Of a stretch of DNA of 6,134 nucleotides, positions 1 through 5,377 are shown piece after piece. The notes beneath the pieces were generated by a model. That model did not search any database. It was not told the origin of the DNA and saw only the letters and a list, made by a program, of their open reading frames with translations. The stretch lies in contig JAGHBZ010000190.1 in NCBI GenBank assembly GCA_021160705.1, positions 1 to 6,134 on the forward strand, given 5' to 3'. The position numbers and the translations under genes are program-made. Source of the DNA: Candidatus Sumerlaeota bacterium. GTDB lineage: Bacteria; Sumerlaeota; Sumerlaeia; MWCT01; JAGHBZ01. Every line of letters begins with the position of its first letter. Positions within the stretch are counted from its first letter, which is position 1.

Positions 1-474
1 CACTATCAACTCCTCAAGATATATCCACGAGTTCACATCGTTACCCGGGTCAAAACTCATACTGTCAAAGGAGAACACAAAAACGTCATCTCCCGGAACC
101 AGCTCAACAGGATTAAAGAATAACGCGTAGTTCTTCCATTCAAACTGTGTAGGTGCAACGAAACCACGACTGTCAACATAGCGTGACCAGCCCTGCCAGC
201 TTTGCTTCTGGTTCACTCGCAATCGGAACGGTATACAGAGGTCTGGGTCGCTGACACTACTGCTCAATGTCCAGGTGGAACGATAATATCTCCCGCAGGG
301 AATAGTAACGTCAGGACTATACCAGTAGCTAAACGCATAGGTGGAGCCAGCAGGATTCATTCCCAGATGCCCGCCAGTGCTCTCAGAAGTCGGTACGTCA
401 AAATCATTGGTCTCACCCTTATACATCCAGTCTACCGGTTCATCAAAGGTGTAATGGATAATAGGAGCCCGGGA
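1..474 (-). other. Unrecognised beta-rich segment after the InlB-like repeats (residues 1522-1679, open at the edge)
   Basis: I do not recognise this part. It begins 'APIIHYTFDEPVDWMY', is rich in aromatic residues and short alternating strands, and has two Cys (C1581 and C1601). Towards the edge 'SRYVDSRGF', 'EWKNYALFFNPVEL' and 'FDSMSFDPGNDVNSWIYLEE' alternate hydrophobic strands with acidic turns, which suggests a jelly-roll or carbohydrate-binding-like sandwich. That fold is inference only. The domain is not complete in the window. Confidence 0.45.
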
Positions 475-3400
475 GAAATTGGCGACGATAGATTTGGGAG
501 CATCCATAGTCACAGTTTCAGGATTGTTGCTGCCCGAGAGGTCTCCAGTCCACATATTGAACTGCCAGCCTGGAGCCGGAATCGCAAGTACATCCACTGA
601 AGCAAATTCATCATACCAGCCGGTAGCAGTGGTAATACCATCGGTTAGAGCGACCCAGCCAGCTTCAGGTGGATTTGCCTCGGCAAGAAGATAATGTTGC
701 GTCTTCCACTGCCAGGTGATAGTGGAGGCGGTATCAATGAGGAAGGTTACTGATGTAGTATTACCCGTTGCAGGCACAGACCCTTCACCAAGCCACCCTG
801 TGCAAACATACCGTGTGGTGGACGAGGGAGCCATAATGATTGGCTCCTGCATATATGCGTGTATCAGGGTCTCTGTGGTGAAGATGTGTGTACCGACTGA
901 AGGTTGCGGTGAATCGTACTCAGAAATAACGGTCAGACTGAATTCAATCCGAGCATCGTCCTGGGCGAGTTTAGGCATTCCAGTGCCATCGTCCGGGTCA
1001 AAGTAGACCGCACTAATAGTATCCGCTTCATTGACCTGGAGCACACCATCATCCGGGATAGGCTCACCGCTGCTTATAGCAAGGCTACCAACAAAAATCC
1101 CGGAATTTGGGGCTGTTTCATACAGGGTTATATTCTCTCCGAGAGGTTCTTTATCGCTGGTCACAGTGACTGAAACTTGATTGATGACAGCAGGGTCAAA
1201 ATCCTGACCACAGTCAGCGAGAGTAATTGTGGATGTATCGTCAGTAGCGTAAACCTCCCGGTCAAAGAAGATAACGGAATCTGAACAGTTTCTGGGATAG
1301 GTTCTGAACTCGTAGCACACCCCGTCATTATCGTCAAACGTCACAAACCCCAGTTCGTCTGTTGCAGTGACCGTAAATTTATAAAGGGTGTCTTCCGTGA
1401 GTCCAGACAGATGTATGGTATGAATCAAGTCATACTCAGGGGCACTCGCAGAATAAAGAGGCAGACCACAGGTGGTACCATAGTCAAGGGTAATCACCGA
1501 CGGTTCATCCGTCTTGACCTGAATTATAGCGGAATTGTACAAAACCTGAATAATCTGGACCTCTATGATATGGGGTCCTCTACAGTCAACATAAGCCTCG
1601 TCAGTGACAGTTTGTGGATTACCCATACCGTCATCCGGGTCATTGAACTGCACAGTGAGGGTATCCGCATCACTGACCTCCACAATACCATCGCCATTGA
1701 CTACAGGGATATTCTTCAAGGGAACTGAACCTATAAAGACCCCTGTATTTGGTCCTGTTTCGTACAAAATCACGTTTTCACCCACCGGGTCAGTGGTGCT
1801 AACAACCGAAACATTTACAGTGTCTATTGTGGAGGAGGTCAGGTTCTCACCGCAGTCATTGAGTGTGATGGTGCTTATGTCATCGCATAAGTAGACCTCT
1901 CGGTCAAAATAGAGCTCAGCATCCGAGCACCCTTTTAGTGTAGTAAATGAGTAGCAGGCACCACCATTATTATCTGTTACGAAATTACCTGCCAGGTCAA
2001 CTGCATTGACCTGGAAATAGTATGTAGTAGCAGGCGTCAATTCGCTTAACGGCACGAAATGCTCCACCCAGATAAGCGGACTACTCTGAAAATCTGACAG
2101 AACTCCACACGATGTGCCATAGTCTACCGCACCTACAGTAATTTCACTGGTTTTGAAATGTATGGTGGCAAAGGTGTCGCCAATATCTATGACCTCTACG
2201 TCCCTTATCTCCGGGGGGTTACATTCAATAGTTGCGGTATCAATCAAGGGTACGGTGGTTGTTTCATCGGAGTATTTCACGCTCAGGGTATATCCATCCG
2301 CTACCTGAATGGCGTCATCATACAGGGGATTCTCATCTACAGTTAGAACCAGTTCACCCTCAAAGACGCCGGAATCTTGCGAAGTTTCAGTAAGCGTCAG
2401 TGTCTCGGAGCTAAAGAGCACACCGTATGAATCAGTGCACTCAATATAAACCTGAGCAGTATCATACACCGAGGCAGATGTGTTAGCATCACAATGTTCA
2501 AGCCAGATATATGCGTAATCTTCGCAGGAATAGAATAGGCGGTCAAAGTATACTCTTTCACGTTCACAATCGGTGATGGTGGTAAATGAATAGCAGTTCC
2601 CATTGTTGTCGTCATAGGCTGTGTTGCCCGCATAATCCATAGCAGAGACGACAAAAGAATAGGTGGTCTGCGAATCAAGTCCATAGAGGGCAACGATATG
2701 TTCGTTGGTGTCAATATCAGGCATAGTTTCGGTCAAATTATCGCAGGAATATCCAAAGTTGACAAGCCCAAAAGTTACTTCATCGGTGTCAAACCCAATT
2801 ACCGCGCCGTGCACCCCCACACTTATAACACGCACATTAGAGATGGTTGGGGGCAGGCAATCTATTTTAGACTCAGCTTTTATAAGAGTAGTCCGTCCGA
2901 ACTCGTCGTGTGCATCCTGATAAAGCACTCGGAGGGTATCCCCATCAGCTACCTGAATAATACCATCGTAAGCGGTGGTCGGCTCATCGTCTAAGTTTAC
3001 ATACCCCTCAAAGACCCCGGTATCCAGCCCGGACTCTTTGAGTATCACCGTCTCAGAGGTAATATCAGTCCCACTCTCAACGTAGACAACTGCGGTGTCA
3101 TAAACCCCACTGCTTGTATTCAGGTCGCAATCTCTGAGTCCAATAAATGCGGAATCCACACATCGGTAGTACCTTCTATCTATTTTAAGTTGCCCGGTAG
3201 AACACTCCCGGGTACCCCGCCAGAGTTCCCAGCCACCATAGGGATGCAGGTTCATCGGGTTTGCTGTGCCGAGAAAGAGGTCATGCCCGTCAACTATTAA
3301 GTTTCGCGCACCGTAATTTGTGATGTTATCAAATCCACTCCCGGTAATACCTACCCAATCATTGCCATCAGTAGCAAACAGGTCAAAACCCGGAAACGGC

Positions 3401-5037
3401 AATGGAGAAGCCGGGTTGGGTGGTGGGATATTGGGTTCTGGCTCACCCGGGGGACTATCAGGGGATTTCATCAACGATTCAGTGTCGTACCCTTCCTGCT
3501 CAAGTAATGCCTTAAGTCCTTCTGCGTAGGACGCCATACAACGGGATGAGGCTCCTGATGCCGACTCAGAAGCAGAGAGCGGTAGCTCGGGAAGTTGCTG
3601 TTTATAATATTCTTCTACCACACTTTCAGCAATATAGAACCAATCCATAGTGCCCACATAAAGCCATCCGTCCACACTCGCCATACTCCAGGTATAATTG
3701 TTAAACCTATTGCCAATTCCGTAATCCCCATATAATGGGGTGTAGCCAGTAGGAAGGGTATTACCTCCATATCTTTTCTCAACAAGGTCAAAGACCGGAA
3801 GTTCCTCTCTACCCCAGAGACATTGCACCTCCACGTCACGGGGCTGTGGTCCCGGGATTTCGCGAAGCCTGAAAATACTTATAGCGCGATGCCCGTTCAG
3901 GATTAAATCCGTAAGGTCTGTAGCACCGAGTTGTTGCGCAACTGTCACCACAAGCATAGGTACGTGCATTGTACCAAAGTAGAGCCATCCATTAAGTTCT
4001 CGAATAGCACCTCCACCAGTAAGCACTCCATTAAGTGGGTCTTTGTCATACATACCATAATTCCATACTTTTTCCCACTTCATCAAATCAGTGGAGTCCA
4101 GCCCACCGGGACGTAAGACTGGACTTCGGTATACACCAAAAGGCTTTGGGATATGCCATTTAATGATTGGCCAGGTAGTTATCCAGAGCCTGCCATTATA
4201 TTCGCAGAGTTCAGCTACATCACCCTCCACCATACCCACTTCTACAAAATGAAAGGGGTAAAGGGGATGTTGTGGGTTATTTATCCATTTGAGTATCCGA
4301 CCAGTGCTCACCGGACCGCTGGTTGTCATATCAACTCGTCGTACCCCGGCGTACAAGTTGCCATCAGAGGCGACCCAGAACTTACGAATATTGGTATACG
4401 GGGGCAGGATTGTGCTGGCAATATAATCACCACTCTCCGCATCAAACGCAACCATACTGATATATCCCGGCTGACCGGGAATATTGCTTCTTCCCGGACC
4501 CCCAAAGAGCACTAAACCTCCATAGGCTACTGCGGCTCGCCAGCCACTGGTTCTTGTGGTGATGTCGTCAGGGACGTCCGTGGTATGGTCGATTAATTCT
4601 GAGGTCATTTTGTTGAATGAATAAATACGGGGTGGACGCCAGTCGCCACTAATACTACCCCACTGGGGGGCGAACATACTCTCACCAAACTCGCAGACAA
4701 AATCGTCGGTCTCTATTGGGTCGGTCATCTGAAGACCTCCCATTACACGACATAACGTATTCGCAATCGTGCCGAACCAGACAGTGTATTCATCCGCTTT
4801 GGTCAGCGCCCAGATATACGCCTGGTTAGTTTTCTCCTCACCTTCTGCACAGGGAGGGACCCCGGGTGGTTCACCTACACCGCTATAACACTCATCAGGT
4901 TCCGCTTTTGCCACTCTGTAGAAGTCCTGCTCAAGCAATGGTGTCTGAGCAAAAGAATAAGCGAGTAAAAGAATTGAAAAACTTAAAATAATACAAAGAC
5001 TAATAATTCTTCTGGAGGTAAATCTGGTATTCGTCAT
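1..5037 (-). CDS. Giant secreted modular protein (propeller-like, Ig/FN3 array, InlB-like repeats), 3'-partial
   Basis: Translating the minus strand from the ATG at 5037 gives 1,679 codons with no stop down to base 1, so the C-terminus lies outside the window. The start is supported by AGGAG eight bases upstream and by an immediate signal peptide: basic n-region (RFTSRR), hydrophobic core at about 11-27, and a likely cut after Ser-Phe-Ala30. There is no lipobox Cys. Domains in order: propeller-like region 31-611; alternating Cys-rich Ig-like (A) and FN3-like (B) modules 612-1366; two InlB-B-like repeats 1367-1521; an unrecognised beta-rich segment from 1522. I see no catalytic motif. The paired cysteines and Ig-type modules suggest an extracellular or cell-surface structural, adhesive or binding role; this is inference. 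Any sorting signal (anchor, T9SS-type or PEP-CTERM-type) would be beyond the edge. It is divergent from the S26-like gene at 5378. The frame is certain; the function is not. Confidence 0.93.
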   Translation of the reverse strand, partial: MTNTRFTSRRIISLCIILSFSILLLAYSFAQTPLLEQDFYRVAKAEPDECYSGVGEPPGVPPCAEGEEKTNQAYIWALTKADEYTVWFGTIANTLCRVMGGLQMTDPIETDDFVCEFGESMFAPQWGSISGDWRPPRIYSFNKMTSELIDHTTDVPDDITTRTSGWRAAVAYGGLVLFGGPGRSNIPGQPGYISMVAFDAESGDYIASTILPPYTNIRKFWVASDGNLYAGVRRVDMTTSGPVSTGRILKWINNPQHPLYPFHFVEVGMVEGDVAELCEYNGRLWITTWPIIKWHIPKPFGVYRSPVLRPGGLDSTDLMKWEKVWNYGMYDKDPLNGVLTGGGAIRELNGWLYFGTMHVPMLVVTVAQQLGATDLTDLILNGHRAISIFRLREIPGPQPRDVEVQCLWGREELPVFDLVEKRYGGNTLPTGYTPLYGDYGIGNRFNNYTWSMASVDGWLYVGTMDWFYIAESVVEEYYKQQLPELPLSASESASGASSRCMASYAEGLKALLEQEGYDTESLMKSPDSPPGEPEPNIPPPNPASPLPFPGFDLFATDGNDWVGITGSGFDNITNYGARNLIVDGHDLFLGTANPMNLHPYGGWELWRGTRECSTGQLKIDRRYYRCVDSAFIGLRDCDLNTSSGVYDTAVVYVESGTDITSETVILKESGLDTGVFEGYVNLDDEPTTAYDGIIQVADGDTLRVLYQDAHDEFGRTTLIKAESKIDCLPPTISNVRVISVGVHGAVIGFDTDEVTFGLVNFGYSCDNLTETMPDIDTNEHIVALYGLDSQTTYSFVVSAMDYAGNTAYDDNNGNCYSFTTITDCERERVYFDRLFYSCEDYAYIWLEHCDANTSASVYDTAQVYIECTDSYGVLFSSETLTLTETSQDSGVFEGELVLTVDENPLYDDAIQVADGYTLSVKYSDETTTVPLIDTATIECNPPEIRDVEVIDIGDTFATIHFKTSEITVGAVDYGTSCGVLSDFQSSPLIWVEHFVPLSELTPATTYYFQVNAVDLAGNFVTDNNGGACYSFTTLKGCSDAELYFDREVYLCDDISTITLNDCGENLTSSTIDTVNVSVVSTTDPVGENVILYETGPNTGVFIGSVPLKNIPVVNGDGIVEVSDADTLTVQFNDPDDGMGNPQTVTDEAYVDCRGPHIIEVQIIQVLYNSAIIQVKTDEPSVITLDYGTTCGLPLYSASAPEYDLIHTIHLSGLTEDTLYKFTVTATDELGFVTFDDNDGVCYEFRTYPRNCSDSVIFFDREVYATDDTSTITLADCGQDFDPAVINQVSVTVTSDKEPLGENITLYETAPNSGIFVGSLAISSGEPIPDDGVLQVNEADTISAVYFDPDDGTGMPKLAQDDARIEFSLTVISEYDSPQPSVGTHIFTTETLIHAYMQEPIIMAPSSTTRYVCTGWLGEGSVPATGNTTSVTFLIDTASTITWQWKTQHYLLAEANPPEAGWVALTDGITTATGWYDEFASVDVLAIPAPGWQFNMWTGDLSGSNNPETVTMDAPKSIVANFSRAPIIHYTFDEPVDWMYKGETNDFDVPTSESTGGHLGMNPAGSTYAFSYWYSPDVTIPCGRYYRSTWTLSSSVSDPDLCIPFRLRVNQKQSWQGWSRYVDSRGFVAPTQFEWKNYALFFNPVELVPGDDVFVFSFDSMSFDPGNDVNSWIYLEELIV
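475..939 (-). other. Two divergent InlB B-repeat-like / 'bacterial repeat' domains (residues ~1367-1521)
   Basis: The first copy (about 1367-1449) contains 'YVCTGWLGEGSVPATGNT' followed by 'SVTFLIDTASTITWQWKTQH'. The second (about 1450-1521) contains 'GWYDEFASVDVLAIPAPG', 'WQFNMWTGDLSGSNNP' and 'VTMDAPKSIVANF'. The Gly-Trp-Tyr, Trp-x-Gly-(D/E)-hhx, and closing 'TM(D)..KS(I/V)xAxF' are well-known hallmarks of the divergent InlB B-repeat family, found in large cell-surface and secreted proteins of many bacteria. The domain is thought to be structural or to mediate binding; no specific ligand can be read here. Confidence 0.82.
1300..1581 (-). other. FN3-like module B3 (residues 1153-1246)
   Basis: It starts 'RGPHIIEVQII', carries 'AIIQVKTDEPS', 'LDYGTTCGL', 'LSGLTEDTLYKFTVTATDE' and ends 'VCYEFRT'. 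C1190 and C1241 are 51 residues apart, as in B2. It is followed by A4, the last and Cys-depleted A module. Confidence 0.82.
1939..2220 (-). other. FN3-like module B2 (residues 940-1033)
   Basis: It starts 'NPPEIRDVEV', carries 'ATIHFKTSE', 'VDYGTSCGV', 'LTPATTYYFQVNAVDLAGN' and ends 'ACYSFTT'. This is the clearest FN3 of the three. C977 and C1028 are 51 residues apart. It shares 'DYGT.CG' with B3 more closely than with B1. Confidence 0.85.
2575..2856 (-). other. FN3-like module B1 (residues 728-821)
   Basis: It opens with 'LPPTISNVRVIS', has a strand ending in 'TDEV', then 'HIVALYGLDSQTTYSFVV' and 'DYAGNT', and closes with 'NCYSFTT'. This order of strands and the Leu-x-x-x-Thr-x-Tyr-x-Phe/Val core are typical of fibronectin type III. 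C765 and C815 are 50 residues apart, at the same places as the Cys pairs of B2 and B3, and probably form a disulfide inside the domain. Confidence 0.8.
3205..4947 (-). other. Beta-propeller-like N-terminal region (residues 31-611)
   Basis: Several short strands share a pattern of a small polar turn, Gly, then a hydrophobic pair and Gly-Thr: 'VASDGNLYAGVRR' (222-234), 'YNGRLWITTW' (280-289), 'LNGWLYFGTMH' (349-359 approx.), 'VDGWLYVGTMDW' (456-467) and 'VDGHDLFLGTANP' (582-595), with related 'AYGGLVLFGGPG' (171-182). Spacing is irregular (about 60-110 residues) but matches blades of a propeller reporting 'display' strands, as in kelch/NHL/SMP-30-like folds. The region ends in 'YGGWELWRGT' just before the first Ig-like module. 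A small Cys loop (C50-C63) follows the signal peptide. I cannot assign a propeller family or a ligand; the fold call is inference from pattern. Confidence 0.55.
3394..3633 (-). other. Charged helical plus proline-rich insertion inside the propeller-like region (residues ~469-548)
   Basis: Between the blade strand ending 'VGTMDWF' and the strand beginning 'FDLFATDGN' lies about 80 residues of different character. It begins Glu-rich and probably helical ('AESVVEEYYKQQL'), continues Ser/Ala-rich ('LSASESASGASSR'), has a second likely helix ('AEGLKALLEQEG'), and ends in a Pro-rich linker from about 525 to 548. The last part looks disordered. No known motif was recognised. It may be a loop extension of a blade or a hinge between two sub-domains. 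Confidence 0.55.
4948..5037 (-). other. Sec signal peptide of the giant secreted protein (residues 1-30)
   Basis: The first 30 residues have the three expected parts: a short basic n-region with three Arg (R5, R9, R10), a hydrophobic stretch rich in Ile and Leu from about residue 11 to 27, and a Ser-x-Ala end at 28-30 followed by Gln-Thr. This fits signal peptidase I cleavage. No Cys lies near the cut site, so lipoprotein processing is not expected. There is no twin-arginine consensus; the Arg pair at 9-10 lacks the S-R-R-x-F-L-K context. Confidence 0.88.
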
Positions 5038-5045
5038 TGTTCCTT

Positions 5046-5050
5046 CTCCT
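5046..5050 (-). promoter_or_regulatory. Shine-Dalgarno site of the giant secreted protein
   Basis: On the minus strand AGGAG ends eight bases before the ATG at 5037, with a further AAGGA inside the spacer. Position and strength are ideal and, together with the signal peptide that follows directly, fix this start. Confidence 0.88.
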
Positions 5051-5114
5051 GTATTGTTTATGTTTTTACTCCTAAGTCTAACTTCTCGAAATACAAAGAC
5101 TACACCGTTCCCTC

Positions 5115-5137
5115 GTTATCATCAAAAAGTTGATAAC
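5115..5137. promoter_or_regulatory. Imperfect hairpin / palindrome 1 upstream of the giant gene
   Basis: GTTATCA at 5115-5121 is the exact reverse complement of TGATAAC at 5131-5137. With one mismatch and a further C-G pair the arms reach 9 bases around an AAAAA loop. It is either a dyad operator site or a hairpin in the leader of the minus-strand gene, about 80-100 bases before its start. It lacks the GC-rich stem and U-run of an intrinsic terminator. Confidence 0.5.
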
Positions 5138-5156
5138 TCATTTCCCGAATTGAGTT
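5135..5156. promoter_or_regulatory. Imperfect hairpin / palindrome 2, overlapping hairpin 1
   Basis: AACTCA at 5135-5140 pairs with TGAGTT at 5151-5156; beyond one T-T mismatch two more A-T pairs follow, closing on a four-base CCCG loop. Its first three bases are the last three of hairpin 1, so the full-length forms of the two cannot coexist on one strand. Confidence 0.45.
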
Positions 5157-5225
5157 TCCAAAATTATGATATAACAGATTGGATAATTTACCCTCACATT
5201 GTCAAGAGGAATTGAGTCGTTGGCT

Positions 5226-5248
5226 TATATTCTTAGCTGGAGAATATA
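5226..5248. repeat. Perfect 8-base inverted repeat (TATATTCT / AGAATATA)
   Basis: TATATTCT at 5226-5233 and AGAATATA at 5241-5248 are exact reverse complements around a seven-base loop. A run of five T follows on the plus strand. The stem has only one G-C pair, so it is a poor terminator and is better read as a possible protein-binding dyad between the two divergent genes. Confidence 0.45.
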
Positions 5249-5314
5249 TTTTTGTTCAGGTTGTTATCTTTGCATCTGGAGACTGATTTTTTATCTTGGG
5301 AATCCTGCTCCTTG

Positions 5315-5338
5315 TATGATTAAATACTTATGATTAAA
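5315..5338 (+). repeat. Direct repeat TATGATTAAA x2, possible -10-like elements
   Basis: The ten-base sequence TATGATTAAA occurs at 5315-5324 and again at 5329-5338, 14 bases apart, 40-63 bases before the plus-strand start codon. TATGAT differs from the -10 consensus TATAAT by one base, so either copy could serve as the -10 box of the S26-like gene. I found no matching -35 box at standard spacing for either copy. It could also be a repressor site or a chance duplication in AT-rich DNA. Confidence 0.35.
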
Positions 5339-5377
5339 CATTGTTTTGTTAAATTACTAATGGCGAAAATATAGTAA

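Larger units (their letters stand above)
940..3204 (-). repeat. Protein-level tandem array A1-B1-A2-B2-A3-B3-A4 (Cys-rich Ig-like / FN3-like), residues 612-1366
   Basis: Three full units and a half repeat with starts at residues 612, 824, 1037 and 1251, a period of 212-214 residues (about 640 bases). The A module (about 116 residues) carries an aromatic start ('DRRYYRC', 'FDREVYLC'), a middle 'L.E(S/T)...(T/S)G(V/I)F.G' motif ('ETGPNTGVFIG') and a late acidic '(Q/E)V.(D/E).(D/Y)T(L/I)' strand. Its four Cys positions are spaced 14, 11 and 90 in A1, A2 and A3; A4 has Thr and Phe at positions two and four. The B modules (728-821, 940-1033, 1153-1246) are FN3-like: 'PP.I..V.V', then '(T/S)(D/E)', then 'L..L...T.Y.F.V.A.D..G' and a 'CY.F.T' end. 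The 'L.ET..tGvF.G' motif is common in bacterial surface proteins. Repeats are diverged at base level, so they are old duplications. Confidence 0.88.
5038..5377. promoter_or_regulatory. Divergent intergenic region with repeats; no gene seen
   Basis: This 340-base gap is clearly richer in A and T than the genes on either side and must carry the promoters for both. I see no credible coding frame and no RNA gene. It has two overlapping hairpins at 5115-5156, an AT-rich 8-base inverted repeat at 5226-5248, a 9-base direct repeat GAATTGAGT at 5147 and 5209, and a 10-base direct repeat TATGATTAAA at 5315 and 5329. A perfect TTGACA lies on the minus strand at 5205-5200, but no good -10 box follows at 16-18 bases, so it is not called as a promoter. 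Confidence 0.7.

Noticed and set aside
940..3204. Regular repeats as a CRISPR array or mobile element
   Set aside because: The period is about 640 bases, inside one open frame, and similarity is at the protein level. There are no short identical repeats, spacers, terminal inverted repeats or transposase.
202..4515. Many plus-strand open frames of 60-130 codons (for example 202-600, 1411-1728, 4153-4515) and short minus-strand frames at 2397-2714 and 3615-3839
   Set aside because: They lie fully inside the 1,679-codon minus-strand frame, which has a signal peptide, a ribosome site and clear repeated domains. The others show no domain features and have compositions expected from antisense or shifted reading.
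5177..5205. Perfect TTGACA (-35-like) on the minus strand at 5205-5200
   Set aside because: At a 16-18 base spacing no TATAAT-like box is present (CCAATC at 17), so a sigma-70 promoter cannot be called from this alone.
5226..5253. Hairpin with five T after it, like an intrinsic terminator
   Set aside because: The stem has one G-C pair only, and no gene on the plus strand ends upstream of it in the window.
5360..5374. Mini-frame ATG GCG AAA ATA TAG just before the S26-like start
   Set aside because: Four codons with no ribosome site; it is in frame with the gene but stopped, so it cannot be the true start. A leader-peptide role cannot be supported.
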